Assembly (NCBI RefSeq): GCF_012273895.1
Contig: NC_052126.1
Coordinates: 1,191,218-1,255,217, forward strand
Direction of reading: 5' to 3'
Length of the DNA stretch: 64,000 nucleotides
Origin: Zerene cesonia
Taxonomy: Eukaryota; Arthropoda; Insecta; Lepidoptera; Pieridae
The notes under the pieces are model-generated. The model searched no databases and was not told the origin of the DNA. It saw nothing but the letters and a program-made list of their open reading frames with translations. The position numbers and the translations under genes were made by a program. Below are positions 36,920 to 49,747 of the stretch, piece after piece (the stretch's first letter is position 1; each line of letters begins with the position of its first letter).

Positions 36920-39900
36920 GTGTGTTGTTTTTTTGTTTGTCTTGGTCTAGCTATAACCGACCGCGGATAAATAGTATGTTATTCGTAGATGTAAGTTGAA
37001 TGGTATAATATATATACATAACTTTAAAAATCAGTAGTTTTCCAAACAACGCATGTGAAATTGCCCTCAAATCAAGCAGATTTCGCGCTGTATTTTGTTT
37101 TTAGTACCAACACTACAGTTTACAGTATCCAGCAATATAGGACTATGATGATAATTTCTTCTTTAAAGACATTATCTATTAGCAAATACATCAGTGAATT
37201 ATAAGAAATACGACCTGCGAATGCTCAACGTCTAAAAACAACTGAAATTCCACATAACTTTAATCAATTGTTATTTTAGGAAACATAACATTTCCAACGA
37301 ATGCCACAAGAATTATTCGTACAACTTTTAATGGCAGATAACAAAAACAGAGATGAATAATTTAACAATCCATAAGCTCTCTTGTCAACTTCAACGTCGA
37401 AATATTTCTAATAAAACTTTATCACTTTCATTTTTAATGCCAGATATAAAATCCGGAATTGAATTATTCCTGCATACAAAATTCTGAATACTTGTCCGTA
37501 AGTAGCAACTAGATACTCTTCTCTCACAATGCCTTTCATGTCCAATCATCCAAAATTGTTGCCTATGTTACAGTTACTTAAGTAAAATCATGTGTGTATT
37601 TTATATTTTTATATCAATATTTTCTTTCAACTTAATTGCAATGTGTTATTTATGTTGCTATTAGCGGTCCGCCCTAGCTTCGCCTGTGGTATATATTTTA
37701 TAGTTTATGTCACTGAGTGCAGCACAGAAGGTGCAGCTTTCTACTAAGAAAGAAAGCATTTTAGAACTAGGTTTAGTGGTTTTTCTTGCACACATTAGGG
37801 TTAACACACAAAAATGCAAATGTTTCCTCTGTATAATATTGCTTTACAGTGCGTCATAATCAAGCAATCGTTTATTTTTTATACAATATTAGTCTCTTAC
37901 CGATAGTAATTATATACCAGCCCCATAGATATCCTATATGAATGACCATTCGGCTCCAACTAACCAGCTCATGGCTTCCCTAATCAGAGTGTCTCTCCAT
38001 CTAATGGGGTCGTCTTAGGCTTTATCTAACATGCACTTTTTCCATTCGATAGAAGTCTTTTTCCCGAATTGACTATTAAATCTACAGGTTTGCGTCATTT
38101 ATACACGCAGTACATATATGAATGACGCGCTACTCTGAATTATAGTTCACACAAGAGATTGCTTGAAGAAAAATTAAATGTAGCTGTAATTTCGTATCAT
38201 CTTTTCAAAGCACAGGAGTCTGCTTATCATTTTCTTCTAGTAAGGAGACTCGCGAATTCTCCTGTGTCATAAAAGAACAAAACCTCGTGCTATACGCAAG
38301 AAACCAGTTAATAAATTGCATAACAAAATAATGAAGTTCACTTTTATCGGTATCCCTTGTTACCACATCTACGCTGCGCTATGTTAATTACTCGACGCTC
38401 CCACTCTCAATTTATATTAAAACATTTATGCCGACCCTATGGAATTTTCCTGATATGAACGACAGATGACGTCATGTAATTAAACGATGTTTGTTGAAGG
38501 GCTGGTATTTATGCAAATCTTGAGATTTAGCAGTCAATTTTATACATTTTTTATGAGGGAAGATGTGCTTCTGTGTATAGTAGGGTACTGTAGGAAAAAT
38601 ATGACCTATTTTTCCTAAACATCTATTATAATGTAATAATGTAATGACTTATTTTTCCTAAACATCTTAATGGTTATTCGGGGTAGGTACGCTTGGAGTG
38701 AGAACATTGTAGCATTCTCTTGTAAAATACAGACATTAAAAGTGTATGATTTTAGTGCTTAACAACTTTATATAAAAATTCAACAGTCTGTTTTTACTCA
38801 AACAGCGACTTTAATATTAGCTTTTTTAATCTATGAAATAAATCCTTCTTTATTTCAGCTTCGTAACTTTATAATTGGAAAAGGTATCATAGAAAAGAGA
38901 TATATTAATATTATAACCTGTTTACCCATTCAAAAAATATCATTTTATGTTTCTTCCAAAACCATATTATAATTAGGTCAATCAATTGCTGTTTTTAACT
39001 TCACAAACATGGATACTATTTTAACATAAATTTAAACATGCAAAATGCAATATTATTCAACTTACGAAATATAAGTATGGATATAATAACAATCTACATT
39101 GAAAATCTTGAAGATACATAAACAGAAAATTTGCCTGAGGAAATGTAATATAAAAAGTCGCTTTATCCTACTAATATTATAAATGTGAAAGTTTGTGAGG
39201 ATGTGTGTGTGTGTGTTTGTTACTTTCACGCAAAAACTGCTCAACCGATTGCAATGAAATTTGGTACGTAGATAGCTGTACAACTGGAATAACACAGGCT
39301 TTTTATCACGATATTCCTGTGGATACAGAATTACGCGGGTGAAACCGCGGGGAGAGCTAGTACTGCCATACAATCGGAAAACATACGCTTTCGCATAATT
39401 AATATTAACTGTTTTATTTTTATAACTAGTATTCTGACCGTGGCTTCGCCCGCACAATCAAAGGGAAATACTGTCACATAGGGTTTTACCGGTTTCTGCT
39501 CCCGGATTCCCGGGATATAAATTATCCTATATCATTTCTCGGCTCTCAAAATACCTACCATTACCATATTGAATACCATTGTGTACATGTAAATATAATT
39601 ACAATTGGCTCAGTGATTTGGACATGAAGAGGAGAAAGACAGCTGTCTGTATAGACAGACAGGCAAATAGACAGACAGACAGACATATAGACAGGCAGAG
39701 ATATATTCTCATTAGTAGATATAGACCAATTTGCATAAGAAAGTTGTGAATTTTCCTTTGAAAAAAGTCAGTGGAATTTTCCTGCCACGGGAAATGTGTC
39801 TGCAGTCGATTAATTAAGTAATATCCGATGAAACCGACGCTTATGGAAGCTTCAGTGACACTGATTAATTGAATGTTATCCATCGATGAGTGGATTAGCG

Positions 39901-40454
39901 GCTTTAATAATATTGTTAATACTTAGCAAGCGTTGTATTGATCACATAATTGTGGCCACAATATTAACTTTGCAGTGAATCAATTCTAAAGATATGTTGA
40001 AATAGTGGCTATGTTGTTATGTTTTTGTTTAAAATAAATTATGTTGTGTTTTGGTGCCTTGTTTTTTTTTAATCTGTATTTTAAGTTGTTAATATGTTAA
40101 CAAATGTAAAATAGGAACTTTAAAATGGAAAAATAATGGACTTTTTATTTTACAACACATTTTTTTTCGCTTACCGATAAGAACTGTATATTTTGAATGT
40201 AAATTTTTATAGTATTATTTTCCTTGCTTTAAAATTTTTACCTACCTCCTTTTTAGTTATATTGTTTTCACGCGTTCTGTTTGTTGCCTGGAATAGATCA
40301 CTTGACAAGGCCGCCTTATGAGTATTTTTTAGTATAGCTATTGTGTTTATTGTACCCATTGTTGTAATTTTCGCGGGAAAATAAGAAAAATTATGATATG
40401 AATGATAAAAAAAACAATTAAAACCCGATTGTGACATGTACAAATACTTCTCAG
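36920..40454 (+). other. Patj intron
   Basis: 3.5 kb without exons. Contains a family B-like tail at 37660-37850, a larger repeat with a family A copy at 39072-39361, a GACA-rich simple repeat at about 39645-39700 and the AAGGCCGCC tail repeat near 40265-40325. Confidence 0.7.
39072..39361 (-). repeat. Larger repeat containing a family A copy
   Basis: AGTATGGATATAATAACAAT to GCGGGGAGAGCTAG. Matches 33492-33830 on both sides of the family A junction. The 131-residue antisense ORF across it is repeat translation. Confidence 0.8.
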
Positions 40455-40625
40455 TCGCTGGGTGCATCGCAAGCGCCGATAGTTCCGTCTCGCTTACTCG
40501 CAGACCCCATAGAGTTGGAGAAGAGACTGTCTGATGCCGGCCATGATGGGTTTGGTGCGCTCTGTGAGGACACCACACCGGTAACACCACCGCCCACCAT
40601 CATAGAGGAAACCTACCATCATAGG
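40455..40625 (+). CDS. Patj: Patj exon: PDZ1-PDZ2 linker
   Basis: Acceptor CTTCTCAG and donor AGG|GTAAGA bound 57 codons in phase 0. The peptide has VPSRLLADPIELEKRLSDAG followed by a Thr/Pro-rich tail. Drosophila Patj has a similar acidic helix after PDZ1 (VxPxELERYL type), so the exon sits at the right place. A donor one base earlier (AG|GGTAAG) is a poorer match and would break the frame. Confidence 0.85.
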
Positions 40626-41039
40626 GTAAGAGCATTTGTAATAGAAACTCTTATTTCCTTTCAAATGTGTTAGCTTCTGTTTTTAAAAACACATTAACAT
40701 GTGTGATCAATAGTTCAGCCACTCGATAATTCGATCTGGACTATAATTCGATCTATATATTTAATATCTAATTCTAGAATCACACAGTTGGAATCGAATA
40801 GATTGATATATTATAGGAACTTGTCTTAGCTATAAAAGCACATTCAATGCCCACAACCACCTCACTCAAAGGATAGTAGTATAAAAATATGTCTGAAAAT
40901 AACTAGAGATACACACTGAAACATTTTTTACACGGCCTTATATAACATTTCAATATTGGAATCAAGCACGTTTCGGCATGAATTGGGCCAGCTCAGATCG
41001 GTTTAAATTAAGCATCCTACTGTGTTTCGTTACTGAGTG

Positions 41040-41165
41040 GGAGAGCCGGCTACTTTTTCTCACCCCAGTCCATTCTCTTATTGCCGTCGGCAATCCTTTC
41101 CTTATCCCTTACCCCTTAAAAGCGAGCAACGAAATTGCTGAGGCGCTAACTTTGCAAATATTTAT
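41040..41165 (+). repeat. SINE, family S2, 3'-truncated
   Basis: CTCACCCCAGTCCATTCTCT, CTTACCCCTTAAAAGCGAGC and GAGGCGCTAACTTTGC. It lacks the CATCAGGCGAACC end and lies 60 bp before the exon at 41228. Confidence 0.65.
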
Positions 41166-41227
41166 AAAACCAACGAATAAAACCTTCATAAACAACAAGA
41201 AGACGTTAATCAAGCTGATACTTCCAG

Positions 41228-41331
41228 CCGGTAGCGTCCATAGTAGCAGTAGTACCGCGTGAGGCGCTCGCCCCCTCCCCGCGCCCGCCTCTCATCCCCG
41301 CACCACCACCGAAAGTTCCACCACCATTACG
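41228..41331 (+). CDS. Patj: Patj exon: proline-rich linker
   Basis: Acceptor TACTTCCAG and donor CG|GTAAGT bound 34 codons plus two bases. The peptide is Pro/Ala/Val-rich (REALAPSPRPPLIPAPPPK then VPPPL), a flexible linker between PDZ1 and PDZ2. Conservation cannot confirm it, but phase does: the two spare bases plus the first base of the next exon make Arg and keep the PDZ2 frame open. It could be skipped in some isoforms only with a frame change. Confidence 0.72.
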
Positions 41332-41343
41332 GTAAGTATAAAA

Positions 41344-41540
41344 AACTAGCTGACCCGGCAAACGCTGTTCTGCCTTACTCTTATCATTTAGGAGTATGAA
41401 AAATAGATGTTGGCCGACAGACATACCTTTACATTCTCAGACATACCCAATACGCACACAAAATTTCACAAGAATCGCTCCAGCCGTTTCGGAGGAGTTC
41501 GCTAACTAAAATTATGACAATGGGAATTTTATATATCACA
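41344..41540 (+). repeat. Dispersed repeat, family C
   Basis: Begins AACTAGCTGACCCGGCAAAC just after the donor at 41331 and ends AATGGGAATTTTATATAT; relative of 7678-7815 in the other orientation. The rest of this intron (to 42745) has nothing recognised. Confidence 0.7.
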
Positions 41541-42745
41541 TATTGAAATACATGTCCAAACTATATTAATTCAGAAACGAATGTCCAACTTAAAAATAAA
41601 TACACCTAGTGAAACAGGTGTATTCAATCGACTTTCTTTATAAGAAGGTGATCAATCTTCTGTGTCCTGCCAGACCGAGACATTTTTTGACCCCTCGTTC
41701 TACTCTTACGTGTTAATCAAATTTGTATACATATATCTGTTATTAATAATTAATATTTATGATTAAAAAAGGACCAAAAATTTGCATTATTATTGTCGGT
41801 CTAAAGCAGCTTTTCTAATACATATATAACAATACGAGAATGTAATATCATATTACATTATTGCCCTGTGGTTATATACAAAATTTCTGCAAACAACTAC
41901 AGTAATAATAAAGAATTTTATTTCTTGTTAAACTATTTTTCCATTAGTGTTCTCGAACGTTCCAGAATCTCCTATAAAATGGAACATTAGTATGGCTAGC
42001 GGATCGAACTCACGCTGAGTTATATGAATGTCTTTTTCTCGTAAGATATGAACTTTTCTAGAACTTTTACATTTAAAAGGCATTTTATATTACCTTTTGC
42101 TAAATTTAGTACTATGCACGGTGTCTGCACTTTGAAATTGAGTGGAGTTAATAAAAACATATAATAGTGTTAATAATAAAACAAATTTGACTCTGACGTT
42201 TTTTATATTTTTGGCATAAAATTGATTGTGTTTGAAGAAGTATTTACGGCAAATTCCATCTGAATTTCTTTAGTCTCAATGATAGTACACAATGAAATTT
42301 GTACCACATAAATATTTTCGATGTCTAATCTAGGCAATTAGCTTTTCGACCGACAGAGACTTCGGATAACAGAACTATCGACTTAGAAGATTTTTTATTT
42401 AATAGCTGGTACCTCCTGTGTGGTCCCAATTAAATTTGGTCTAGTTTTGATAATTTTAATGCGGTTTTTTTTTAATTATATTTAACTAATACTGGTATCT
42501 TTATAGGTTGTTTAGTCTTTAAACAATTTGTGCCACAGTAAAAATGTAAATTGGACGAAGTTTACTTGATTATACAATCAAATAGTAATAATACTTATAT
42601 TTTTTGACTAGTATCTGATATTTTAATTGTAATTTATGTCATGCCTATCTATAAAAGGTAATGAGAGGTTATGTAATCTACAAACTAATACATAATACTT
42701 TAATATTTGAATTATAATTATTATAAATAAATACTATTCCCTCAG

Positions 42746-42870
42746 ATTGCCCTTAGATATGGCGGTTCGAGGTACCGGGGAACCAGAAACGATAAGCTAC
42801 GAAGTGGACCTAAATAAAGATTCAGCGTTAGGTCTAGGCATAACAGTCGCAGGATATGTTTGTGAACAAG
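42746..42870 (+). CDS. Patj: Patj exon: start of PDZ2
   Basis: Acceptor ATTCCCTCAG and donor G|GTATGT; one base, 41 codons, one base. Encodes ETISYEVDLNKDSALGLGIT then VAGYVCEQ, which matches Drosophila Patj PDZ2 (LGITIAGYVCE). The carboxylate-binding loop reads LGLGI. It joins in frame on both sides. Confidence 0.93.
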
Positions 42871-43497
42871 GTATGTTATAACAATTGGTACTAAATGTTA
42901 TCCGACTGTGCAAGAAAGGTGATTTAATGTATGTTTTTTATGTGTTAAGCGTGATTAGCGTAATGGATGTTGTGTTAAGAGGTGATATTGGGTTTTTATA
43001 AATTTATGTAAATTTCATAGAAAAAAATTAATTTCGTATGTATTTTGTTAATATATGTATGTATATATGTTATATAAATTAAACTTGGGAAGACTGTATA
43101 TGAAATACAAAATTCAAATATCGAAAGATGAAAATATTGAAACAGAAAAATAAATATTGTTTCTAGGTATTATTACATAAATGTGATTGGCTATTTGCTT
43201 TACCTTTATTTTTATATGACATAGTTAATTAGTTAATTATGATGTACTATGAACACCAATTTAAAATTTCAAATAAAATATATTACATTAATATTTAGTT
43301 ACGAGTGGTAAGTTAGAAGTTTGAAATGTAAAGATGGCAGATAATTGCTTAAAACTTCCAACATCAAACGACAAACTTATAGTAATTATGTGAATATAAA
43401 TTAAACTTGGGGAGTCTGTCTATTATTAGATATCAACGAAGGGGAGGATATTATGACTATTAAATATATATTTATTTATTTGTTAAGTATAGGAAAA

Positions 43498-43801
43498 GCA
43501 GTGGTGGCTCAGTGGTGAGAACCTCCGACTTCAAAATCGATAAGTCGGGGTTCGAGACCGGGCGAGCGTGCAGGAAATAAATTGATTTTTCAATTTATCT
43601 GCGCATGTGGATAACATCACCACTGCTTAAACGGTGAAGGAAAACATCGTGAGGAAACCGGCATGTCCAAGAATTAAAAGTTCGACGACATGTGACATCT
43701 GCCAACCCGCACTTGGCCAGCGTGGTGGATTATAGCCTGAACCCTCATAGGAGGCCTGTGTCCCAGCAGTGGGAACATATATGGGCTAATGATGATGATA
43801 G
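43498..43801 (+). repeat. tRNA-headed SINE with GATGATGAT tail
   Basis: The tRNA-like head GTGGTGGCTCAGTGGTGAGA with B box GGTTCGAGACC is followed by ATGTGGATAACATCACCACT, CATCGTGAGGAAACCGGCAT, CACTTGGCCAGCGTGGTGGA, CCCAGCAGTGGGAACATATA and GATGATGATA. This layout is a well-known lepidopteran SINE type. Full length, about 300 bp. Confidence 0.88.
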
Positions 43802-43808
43802 GAAATGT

Positions 43809-43875
43809 ATTTCCTTTCCAACCAGGTTGCCTGTCAGAGATTGCCCTTAAGCAATAAGGCCGCCTCTTGTACAAA
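43809..43875 (+). repeat. Repeat tail (GCAATAAGGCCGCC)
   Basis: CCAACCAGGTTGCCTGTCAG and AAGCAATAAGGCCGCCTCTT recur in altered form near 40265-40325, 54230-54296 and 61975-62040 (GAAGAGATCGCTTATAGCGA type). Probably the 3' end of a LINE; not identified. Confidence 0.6.
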
Positions 43876-44580
43876 TGACGCCTTTTTTCTGTTTATTATA
43901 TAATAAGTACTTAGTCGGGTTTATCGATTATAATTATCGTTTATCAAATATAGAAAGCATTTCTCTTTATATTTGATAAAATGTTGATGTAATAATATAG
44001 AGAAATTTTCAATGTATCACTCTATAATGTTGTTTTATAATCCATTTCTAGAGGAATGCGATAATTTATATCAGGCTTGCGGTTCTTTTAATCAGATTAG
44101 AAAGAGAAACCCGCAAAAACTTTGAAAGCGCGGGTGAGAGAAGCGATTTGACGTGATTGCAAATCCATATTAACATATATAAAAATGAATCCCTATTTCC
44201 CTTTGTTATGCCATCACGCGTAAACGGCTGGACCGATTTCAAAAATTCTTTCACCATTAAAAGCAATTACACTGAGTGACACAGGCTATATATGTATCAC
44301 GTGTGAAACCGGGGCGAACAACAAGTCTAGTATAATTCTACATGTTTTTTACTGATACTTACTATAGCTGTATAGCAAATATAAGTAAGGAATAGTAATT
44401 AAAACGGAGTCTTTCAATGCAATAGTATAAGAAAAGAAAATATGATTTACGACATTTTAGCTTTAATTGCTTACATTTTAAAGTTCTTACTTTTTTTCCA
44501 TTCGATGTGTTTTGGAAATGTAATGAGTCAAAAATGTTTTTCCTCTTTTAGATGGCCAGTATTTGTTAAAAGTTTTCATT

Positions 44581-44887
44581 GTCATCATCATCATCAGCCC
44601 ATATATGTTCCTACTGATGGGACACAGACCCCCTATGAGGGTTTTAGGCCATAATCTACCACGCTGACCAAGTGCGAGTTGGCAGATGTCACATGTCGTA
44701 AAATTTTTGATTCTCAGACAAGCCGGTTTCCTCACGATGTTTTCCTTCACCGTTTCGAGCAGTGGTGATGTTATCCACATGTCCAAATAAATAGTAAAGT
44801 ATATTTATATCCTGCACGCTCGCCTGGTTTCGAACCCCGACTAATCGATTTTGAAGTCCGAGATCCTTACCACTGAGCCACCACTGC
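44581..44887 (-). repeat. tRNA-headed SINE, inverted copy
   Basis: GTCATCATCATCATCAGCCC to TACCACTGAGCCACCACTGC. Full-length reverse-complement relative of 43498-43801, about 780 bp away in the same intron. Confidence 0.88.
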
Positions 44888-46463
44888 TTTTTCACTGCAA
44901 AGTTTTACTTTATGTAAATTCTACACAGGATTAGAATGGATCACACACACACCGTCGCATTATTCGTGATTAGACTTCCTTTTATAAAATTGCCTACCAA
45001 AAGAACGTAGTCACGGTAAAATATCGTGTAATCTTGATAAGTGTTATCAAGAACACGAATTTATCTCCGTGTAAACAATATATTTTCGCTTGATGAGAGT
45101 GAACATTGTACAGATATATTGCGGTTGGGACAAGTTATGAAAATGACATATTCTTTTAGTATTATTCTACGATATTGTGTGTAGTTTTTGTCCGCGGCTT
45201 CGCACGCGTTGTAGTTTGATAGATGTAAACACATTTAAAACTTTCTTCACTCTATCTAAAAAAACGCATCAAAATCCGTTACGTCGTTTTAAAGATTTAC
45301 AACTACGCAACAAAAAAGACATTAGGTCATAGCGATAGCTGGAGAAAGTGACTTTGTTTTATACTATGCTGTGATTTTATTTACTGGGAGATGATCAACA
45401 GTATATCGAGTTAAAAGATATTAATGCGTTAAAGTTTCTTCAGAATTCTCTAGTTTAATGTAAAAAATAGAAAGGTTTAATTTTGGCTTCGTTCTTGGTA
45501 CATATATAGCGTATAAGCTCTCGGAGATCACTCGTATATCCAGTGTAAAAAAAAAAAAAAAATAGGCCCAGAAGTTTCTGAGATTAGCGCGTTAAAACAA
45601 ACAAACCCATTAGCTTTATATTATTATCAGTATAAATGTAGATTAAATATGTATTATTATATTTTTTTTTATAATTATTAAGCCTGCGGTTTCACTTATG
45701 ATATCTGAATATAAGATATAACCAGTTCATTAAATACAGATTAATTTAGAGAGAGATACACATAACAAACCTTGAATTTTAATCTATTACTTTTTATAAA
45801 TAACACTAACAACATTCATTAAAAAAAAGAAACAGCAAAACTTTTTTCTAAACCTTTATAAGCCTGTGGTTTGTACCAAAATCCAATTTATTTAAGTAAT
45901 GGACATTACAGGTGCCTTTCTTGGTAATTTGTTACCTTGATTGCTATTAAATACTCTTCTTTCATATAATATATATAAATAATATAAATAATGTGTACTA
46001 GACCCACCCTTGCTCTCTGGTAATTAAGAAAGGAAGTTATAAATGGCCTATAACTAGAGGTCTCTGCGTATAACGCGTCCATTCATTCAGTAAAGACAGT
46101 CTTTATGTCATGGAAACCAATATATATCTATGTTTGTAGGAAAATATATTGATGAGATGCTTATTATGACTTGTCTAATATGACGTAATTCGATAAATGC
46201 GTTAATAATTTGGTATACAGATTGTTAAAATAGAACTTGGTCTAACTTTGACCACCGGTCTGTTCCACTCGTTATAAATGAAATGTATTTGGATTTATGA
46301 ACCTGTTTTATACTAGCTCTCGGCCCTAGCTCCGCCTGGGATGAAGTTTATTGCTAGTTTTTTTAATAGCTTACTCAATTAGAGACGAGTCCAAAAATAA
46401 TTATAGCTTGTTCTTGAGCTCTCTTTTAATAATAATGTTGTTGAATAAAATATTGTATTTCAG

Positions 46464-46555
46464 AGGAATTAAGCGGTATATTTGTGAAGAGTATCAGCAC
46501 TGGTAGTGCTGCAGACCTCTGTGGGAAGATACAAGTCAACGATAGGATCGTTGAG
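46464..46555 (+). CDS. Patj: Patj exon: middle of PDZ2
   Basis: Acceptor TGTATTTCAG and donor GAG|GTGAGT; two bases then 30 codons. The first two bases complete Glu. Encodes ELSGIFVKSISTGSAADLCG then KIQVNDRIVE, near identical in layout to Drosophila Patj PDZ2. The intron that follows interrupts just before Val-Asp-Gly in phase 0, the same place as the PDZ3 intron at 54125. Confidence 0.94.
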
Positions 46556-47882
46556 GTGAGTTGTGTGAATGAATGAATACTAGTTAAACTGTATCTTCGT
46601 TGGATGGTAGTTTGGGTATCAAATGATTCGTATTCATTTTCGTTATTCATAATCTCATTCATTCTTTTAATTTTTATTTTTTCATAATTTTAACTATACC
46701 GTTATAATTAATATATAAACATTTTATTTTAACCATTCTGACTTTTGTTTTAAATGTAAAATAGTTTATCATTTCTTTATATTATGTTTATCACAGTTTT
46801 TTTTTTGTCAAAGCTTAATGAAACATTTATTTCTAAAACTATTTTATACCTTCGTATAGTAACAAAGTGTCTAAAGAATTCCTCTGTATAAAACAAAAAA
46901 AAAAAAAGTAAGCTAATAAATATCACCCAGCTTATAAAACTCTAGAATAATGTTCGTGAAAAGATTTTCCCATTTTCCCGTGATTTATGCAACCTAATAA
47001 GGTAACACAGGCGGTTGGTAATTATCATGGAAAAGGGGAAAAAAAGCAACGAAAAGTGTTCGTTTAATAGATCCGTCAAAACTCGTTAGTCGATCTCAGG
47101 GATGGATTTTATTTTGGGCCTCTCATACGGCGCCCTACAGTTATCTTTTTTCATACTTTTGTGTATGGACTAATCTTATGAAGTTTATTGATGGAAAGTA
47201 TCCCATTTGTTGAAATGTCATTATCTCTTATTGGTATGTACTTGACTATGTTGTCAAATTCATTCGAAAATTCGCTTAACAATATCTGTATCTTCTTTTA
47301 CGCATAGTTTAACAATTTTCTTTATATTCAGTATAGTTTAATAATAAATAAACAAGATAATAGGCACATTTGGATTTTAGAACTAATTTTTTTTTTTAAT
47401 CTTTACAATATCTTAATAAAATATACGATTAAATATAAGAAAATCTTTACTTGTTTATTGCTTGCTTTTTATTAGTTACCCAAGGGTACCACCATTTATA
47501 CAGTCAATAATACTACAACCAATCTTAATTGACTGTGCCCAACATTGAGTATAAATCCATTTCTTTTTCTACGTCACAACGACTCCTTCAAAAATTGGGA
47601 CCCATTCAGAATCCGTCCTCCATTGTGTTTTATTGTGAATCGAGTGGCGTGTAATTCTATCAATTGGATCCTACAAACAGTTCTTGTTGTACTGTGTACA
47701 ATGGAACAATAATTAGGAGTTGTATTGTATTCAGCGTTATTAATATCTCAAGTGCTTTACACATGGAATTCGTATTGTGACTAATATTATATCGAATTGT
47801 TATAACTGATATGTCGAAACTGGGTCACGTCTCTGATGTAGGAAGTTGCTTTATGAATCTGTGATACTGATGAATGTTTAAA

Positions 47883-47903
47883 GGGGGGGGGGGGGGGGGG
47901 GGG
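47883..47903. repeat. Poly-G run, 21 bp
   Basis: Twenty-one consecutive G residues on the plus strand in an AT-rich intron. Long homopurine G runs of this length are rare and may form quadruplex structure or be miscounted in assembly. Confidence 0.9.
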
Positions 47904-49672
47904 TGAAAGAGCGTTGATCGATTATATTTTTGTTCTAGTGGCCATATATCAGTAGCTAAAACATTACCATTTTTTATAATCGGAAGTGCAGTGATTGTTT
48001 TATATTGTGTCTTTCTGATGCAATGTTATGTAACAATATAAGTAGTTGGTATTCGGGGGTTTCGACAATATAAATAGGCTTTTTTGGTACATTTATCACT
48101 GCCTTTCATTTTTGTTTTTTCACACTCCTTTCACAAAAAACTAACCGGCCTTCATTTACACACTAAAAAGTTTTGAGATTACAACTCCCAAAAAGAATAG
48201 CAGTCGAATTGAATCCCCTTTCTCTTTTTAAAGTCGGTTAAAAATGCAAAATATCCATGCTTAACTTGCTACTTTTTTAGTATACGTAATGCAGCCCATA
48301 TTTATTCGCGTTAAAGCACCGGTCATTAAGGTTAATTAAAAGAACAAACCACAAAAACACATCTGCACAAAACGTGGCGAAATTAAAAACAGTTTCAATA
48401 GAATAGTTTTCATTACTCAACGAAAGTTCTAGATAGAGCTAAATATATGCGCTTCGTACAACCCACAATTCGAGTTCAGCTTTAACAATAGAATTGCTAT
48501 AATGCAGTCCTCCGATAAAACGTCCATTGAGACACTGTTTACTTTAAAGGACGTACAAACAGTATGAATAAATTTAACTTTGATAATAGAAGTTTAGCAT
48601 AGCAAAGGGGAAATATGTCTTTTGCGTATTCGAGCATATTTTTAAATTTCCAAGCCTTTTTTTATATCACAAAAAGGCAACAGCAAATGCGTTATTGATG
48701 TCGAGGTAACAGGCGTAATTGATGAGTTACGATCTATACTGTATGGGAGTATATAGGGTTCTGATATGAAATGTTTTTAACAAACACGTAACGTGTGCCA
48801 ATTAGGTTGTTACTGAAGTAATCTCCCTGGAGGGAGAAACGATCTATACATTTTTGTACAGAAAAGATTGTTTTTGTAATGAATGAACTCGTAAACTACT
48901 TATCCACTTTTAAAAATTATATCACTAGATTACAAGCTATACTATTCCTGATTGGAAGGCTATTTTTTGTGTTAAAATGATTATGAGTAAGCTTAAGTCG
49001 AGTAATTTTTTAAGGCACGACTCTGCTTAGACATGTTTAAGGACGTAGTAATAAAAATCGATAATGATAATTAATTTAAATGTAAGAAGCTGTGATAAAA
49101 CCAATGCGCAATGCAGTATAGCATCCGCATTGTTCAACAATAGATTTGTTTGTGGTTTATTTGGGTCGAGTGATAAATGAATGGGAAAATTGAGAAAAAT
49201 ACTCTTTTCAGACATTACGCGTGCTTGATTTTAGTATTATTGAAATTCAGGTCACGTAGAATAAATACTTTTTTTTGTGATTTAGTATAATAATTAGGTT
49301 ACGTTTTAGGTAACGTTTTATGCAATATATCGCATTATATTGAAACAAAAGTTGTAGAACAGTGTTGCGTTAAAGTTTCAGAGTCGTATGTTTAAATAAA
49401 TTATACAACTAGCGCCCCGCCCCGGCTTCGCACGGGTGCAATAATGCTTGATATATACATATAAGTTATAAACCTTCCTCGTTACGGACTCTATACATTA
49501 TAGAACCCGCATCAAAATCGGTTGTGTAGTTTTAAAAATCAAAACATAGATTAAACAATAGGTAATTTAGATAAATTCTATACACATCAAATGTACAATA
49601 TAAATTACCGTCTTGTGCATTTATGTAAATTTAATAAAACATGAGAAATATTTGAAAGAAAAGAAAAAATTT

Positions 49673-49747
49673 GATCACGAGGCGGGATTCGAACCCGCGT
49701 TTTATGCCAAACCGTAGCAACACCTAGACTCTCGGCCACCCGTGATC
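49673..49747 (-). repeat. tRNA-like repeat with GATCACG termini
   Basis: Minus strand begins GATCACGGGTGGCCGAGAGT and ends TTCGAATCCCGCCTCGTGAT. It has an A-box-like TGGCCGAGAGTCTAGG, a perfect B box GGTTCGAATCC and a T stem GCGGG/CCCGC. Read from TCACGGG to CTCGTGA it has a 7-bp acceptor stem. The D and anticodon arms are too poor for a functional tRNA. The ends extend to a 10-bp inverted repeat TTTGATCACG/CGTGATCAAA. A 3' fragment of the same family lies at 60803-60848. Confidence 0.75.

Larger units (their letters stand above)
42871..46463 (+). other. Patj intron inside PDZ2, with an inverted SINE pair
   Basis: 3.6 kb without exons. Contains a plus-strand tRNA-headed SINE at 43498-43801, a minus-strand copy at 44581-44887, the AAGGCCGCC tail repeat at 43809-43875, a family D relative at 45185-45365 and a family B relative at 45480-45650. 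Confidence 0.7.

Noticed and set aside
39062..39457. 131-codon antisense ORF
   Set aside because: It is a translation of a family A repeat; the same peptide pieces appear at 2648, 33641 and 11119.
40207..40590. 127-codon minus-strand ORF
   Set aside because: It lies opposite the Patj linker exon and shows no coding features of its own.
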